Shown: positions 15,110 to 17,255 of the stretch, one piece after another
How positions within the stretch are numbered: position 1 is the stretch's first letter
Layout of the letters: each line of letters starts with the position of its first letter
From: Thiobacillus sp.
GTDB lineage: Bacteria > Pseudomonadota > Gammaproteobacteria > Burkholderiales > Thiobacillaceae
Assembly: GCA_024710445.1 (NCBI GenBank)
Contig: JANJUT010000230.1
Span: 1 to 17,255 of the forward strand
DNA length: 17,255 nt
Direction of reading: 5' to 3'
Position numbers and translations under genes: made by a program
Notes under the pieces: generated by a model
The model's input: only the letters and a program-made list of their open reading frames with translations
Told to the model about the DNA's origin: nothing
Database searches by the model: none

Positions 15110-16666
15110 ATGTCTTTTGCCCCGAATCTTGGCATCGCTTTCGAGGAAGTCGCAACGCGGCATGAAGTCCGAACCGCGCTGATCTATCCGGCTACCGGCG
15201 AGCAAATCAGCTACGGCGCATTGAGCCAGCTTGTGGATCGCATCTCGGGCGCCTTATGGGCGAAGGGGTTGCGTCAGGGCCAGGTGGCAGCGATTTTTCA
15301 CGATAAATCTCCAGCTGCTTTCGCCGCCATGCTTGCCTGCCTTCGGCTCGGTATCATCTACACTAACCTTGACCCGGGCAGCCCCTGGGAGCGGCTGCGT
15401 AGAATTCTCCATATCTGCCAGCCAGGCTTGATCATCAACGCCTTCCCGATGATGCCCTGTGCCGCCGAACTGGAGGCGGATGGCTACCTGGATACGCTGC
15501 ACCTGCGCAATATCCGATCATCTGGCGAGATCGATCCGGTGCCGGATTATCCGGTAATCGGGGGGGGGAGTCCGGCATACATCATGTTTACCTCCGGTTC
15601 GACAGGAATGCCCAAAGGCGCGGTTATGTCCCATGCCAACCTGTTGTGGTTCATCGCCTGGGCGCGTGAACGTTTCGCGATCACATCCGAAGATGTACTG
15701 ACGAACGTCAATCCGATCTATTTTGACAATTCCGTTTTCGACTTTTACTCGGCCGTGTTCTCCGGGGCTGCGTTGGCTCCCATCACTTCGGATCAGGTGC
15801 GCGATACGCGTCTTCTGGTTCGGCTTGTCAGTGATGCGTGCTGCACGATCTGGTTCTCCGTGCCGTCGCTGCTCGTTTATTTGCTGACGACCCGTGCGCT
15901 TGCAGCCACGGATTTTCCTGGCATTCGAAAGATCATCTTTGGTGGAGAGGGCTTCCCCAAAACCAAGCTGCGTCAACTCTATGAAATGTTCGGTGCGCGC
16001 GCCGGGCTGGAGAACGTGTACGGCCCGACTGAATGCACCTGCATCTGTTCGGCTCAGGCTATCCGTGCGGACGACTTCGAGGATATGCACAATTTTGCAC
16101 CGCTTGGTCTGCTGGCGGAAAATTTCGACTTTGAAATACTTCCGCTGGACGGAGACGCCCCGGATTCTGGCGAACTCTTTCTGCGTGGAACTCAGGTGGG
16201 CCTTGGGTATTACAACGATCCCGAGCGCACAGCCCGGGCTTTCATTCAAAACCCACGCCATTCGCTGTATGCGGATATTGGCTATCGCACCGGGGACCTG
16301 GTTTACAGGGATGCGCGCGGCTGGCTGTATTTCAAGGGGCGCGCAGACTTTCAGGTCAAGCACATGGGTTACCGCATCGAGTTGGAGGAAATCGAGGCTG
16401 CGTTCAACAGCTTGCCCGTCGTCAGGGAATGCGCAGCCATTTACCAGAAACTGGACGAGGGGCTGGGACAGATTCTTGCCTTCGCCGCCACGAGTTTGCC
16501 GGTGTCATCGGAAGAGCTGCTGCAGGACGTCTCTGCTATTGTGCCGCCCTATATGGTGCCTCGCCGCGTGATGCTTATCGATTCTCTACCGAAGAACGCA
16601 AATGGCAAGATTGACCGAGTTGCGCTGCAAGCCCTCGTCACGCCACTTGACACACGCTCCGCTTGA
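15110..16666 (+). CDS. AMP-forming adenylation enzyme, DltA/NRPS A-domain-like ligase
   Basis: This 518-residue protein is a complete stand-alone adenylation enzyme. Core motifs are in order: A3 FTSGSTGMPKG (160-170), A4 IYFDNSVFDFYSAVF (203-217), A5 VYGPTE (303-308), A7 YRTGDLVYR (392-400), A8 GRADFQVKHMGYRIELEE (410-427) and A10 LPKNANGKID with K500. D206 in FDNS corresponds to the Asp that binds the substrate alpha-amino group in NRPS A domains and in DltA. That points to an amino acid rather than a fatty acid. The enzyme would form an aminoacyl-AMP and load the carrier protein two genes upstream. No condensation, thioesterase or DltB/MBOAT gene is adjacent, so the final acceptor is unknown; an amino-sugar nitrogen is a fitting guess. 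No Shine-Dalgarno sequence precedes the start. It carries a G9 tract. Confidence 0.88.
   Translation: MSFAPNLGIAFEEVATRHEVRTALIYPATGEQISYGALSQLVDRISGALWAKGLRQGQVAAIFHDKSPAAFAAMLACLRLGIIYTNLDPGSPWERLRRILHICQPGLIINAFPMMPCAAELEADGYLDTLHLRNIRSSGEIDPVPDYPVIGGGSPAYIMFTSGSTGMPKGAVMSHANLLWFIAWARERFAITSEDVLTNVNPIYFDNSVFDFYSAVFSGAALAPITSDQVRDTRLLVRLVSDACCTIWFSVPSLLVYLLTTRALAATDFPGIRKIIFGGEGFPKTKLRQLYEMFGARAGLENVYGPTECTCICSAQAIRADDFEDMHNFAPLGLLAENFDFEILPLDGDAPDSGELFLRGTQVGLGYYNDPERTARAFIQNPRHSLYADIGYRTGDLVYRDARGWLYFKGRADFQVKHMGYRIELEEIEAAFNSLPVVRECAAIYQKLDEGLGQILAFAATSLPVSSEELLQDVSAIVPPYMVPRRVMLIDSLPKNANGKIDRVALQALVTPLDTRSA
15560..15568 (+). repeat. G9 homopolymer inside the adenylation-enzyme gene
   Basis: Nine consecutive Gs encode Gly-Gly-Gly (residues 151-153), just before the A3 motif. 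Loss or gain of one G would shift the frame and remove the active site. The tract is in frame in this sequence. Confidence 0.95.
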
Positions 16667-16758
16667 ATGAAGGAAGGGGGCGATCACTGGAATTGTTGGT
16701 GAAAGTGCATATTTAATAAATAGCCAAATGGGTACATGTGCTGCCCCCGCGAATTGCG
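16667..16758. other. Convergent intergenic region with long inverted repeat
   Basis: These 92 bases lie between the converging ligase and response-regulator genes. GGGGGC (16676-16681) and GCCCCC (16743-16748) are perfectly complementary but 61 bases apart, with CAC/GTG also pairable just inside. Between them is an all-AT inverted repeat TATTTA-A-TAAATA (16710-16722). No classic terminator hairpin with a T-run is seen, and no gene. Confidence 0.4.
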
Positions 16759-17255
16759 CTACCGTCCCTCGCCCCGCCCACCCGGCGCGACCCGGTTTTC
16801 CACCGCGAATACTGCGGCTTCCACCCGCGATGACAGATTCAATTTGGCCAGGATGTGGCGCACATGCAGCTTGACGGTGTCATGGCTGATGTCGAGCGCA
16901 CGAGCGATGGCCTTGTTGCTTTCGCCGCGCGACAGGTGGGTGAGGATTTCGCGTTCGCGCGGGGTCAGCGCGTCAAGCAGGGAATTCGCATCCTGGCCCT
17001 TTTGATCGTACAAGCGGACCAGCTTGGCGGTCATGGCCGGGGCAACGACGGTTTCACCACGTTGCGCGCGCAGGATGGCATCGACCACTTCGTCTGGCTC
17101 CATGCTCTTCAATAGATAGCCGTTGGCACCAGCACGCAGGGCACGCGCCAGGTCGTCTTCAGCTTCGCTCAGCGTGAGAATGAGAACGGGCAGATCGAAG
17201 TCGGCGGCACGCAGTTGCTGCATCAGGGTAATGCCATCGGTGCCGGGCATGTTGA
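16759..17255 (-). CDS. narL: NarL/FixJ-family response regulator, 5'-truncated by window edge
   Basis: This is the C-terminal part of a two-component response regulator that binds DNA once phosphorylated by its sensor kinase. The frame is open to the window edge, with an Asn codon just before MPGTDG, as in the LNMPG motif that follows the phospho-aspartate. The Asp itself and the first receiver half are therefore outside. Visible are the receiver switch Thr (LILTLSEAED), the conserved Lys in GANGYLLKSMEPDE, a linker, and a LuxR-type helix-turn-helix LTPREREILTHLSRGESNKA through TVKLHVRHILAKLNLSSRVE. Wording and spacing are close to enterobacterial NarL, which responds to nitrate and nitrite; that specificity is an inference from similarity. 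The sensor gene would be expected upstream, beyond the window. It converges with the ligase gene and is not obviously part of the glycan island. Confidence 0.88.
   Translation of the reverse strand, partial: NMPGTDGITLMQQLRAADFDLPVLILTLSEAEDDLARALRAGANGYLLKSMEPDEVVDAILRAQRGETVVAPAMTAKLVRLYDQKGQDANSLLDALTPREREILTHLSRGESNKAIARALDISHDTVKLHVRHILAKLNLSSRVEAAVFAVENRVAPGGRGEGR

Noticed and set aside
1..17255. Mobile elements, CRISPR arrays, tRNA or rRNA genes and attachment sites
   Set aside because: I looked for transposase or integrase motifs, repeat-spacer periodicity and tRNA-like cloverleaf sequences and saw none. The only periodic repeats are the TPR array and the AACCT/AACCG pentamers.

Overview
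The window reads as chromosomal DNA of a Gram-negative bacterium, most likely a betaproteobacterium. The evidence is indirect: GC-rich codon use, a sirohaem-type uroporphyrinogen-III methyltransferase, a LapA-domain inner-membrane protein, a NarL-type response regulator and a SPINDLY-type O-GlcNAc-transferase-like enzyme. I cannot name a genus. No rRNA, tRNA, CRISPR array, transposase or integrase is visible.

Left part (1-3904), housekeeping: the 3' part of a uroporphyrinogen-III C-methyltransferase gene (cobA type), a small kinase-fold (BUD32/WaaP-like) protein without the usual catalytic Asp, a CPA1-type cation:proton antiporter with a C-terminal TrkA-N-like domain, and on the minus strand a LapA-domain protein with a long coiled-coil tail.

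Middle and right part (4161-16666), a glycan-modification island. It opens with a 968-residue TPR/SPINDLY-type glycosyltransferase, followed in tight coupling by a DegT-family sugar aminotransferase, a five-bladed-propeller glycosidase-like protein and a WbqC-family protein. Facing them on the minus strand are a NeuD/PglD-like acyltransferase and a second propeller protein, paralogous to the first. Divergent from these, on the plus strand, come a class I methyltransferase, a two-domain protein with a C-terminal methyltransferase, and a carrier protein / short-chain dehydrogenase / adenylating ligase set. No flippase, polymerase or ABC exporter gene is present, so cytoplasmic glycosylation of a protein (for example flagellin or pilin) fits better than O-antigen or capsule synthesis. 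My working model is that a nucleotide-linked amino sugar is made by the aminotransferase, decorated by acylation, aminoacylation and methylation, and transferred to protein Ser/Thr by the TPR enzyme. The dehydratase that would supply the keto-sugar is not in the window.

Right end (16759-17255): the 3' portion of a NarL-like response regulator gene on the minus strand.

The island looks composite. Hand counts of single 60-base lines give 50-55 % GC in its two arms (about 4.1-8.4 kb and 12.9-16.7 kb) and 60-68 % in its centre (about 8.5-12.8 kb) and in the left housekeeping genes. The central genes have clear Shine-Dalgarno sequences, while several arm genes do not. The points most worth following are the aminoacyl-type ligase with its carrier protein and dehydrogenase, the two propeller paralogues around WbqC, the unusual N-terminal domain on the second methyltransferase, and a G9 tract in the ligase gene.
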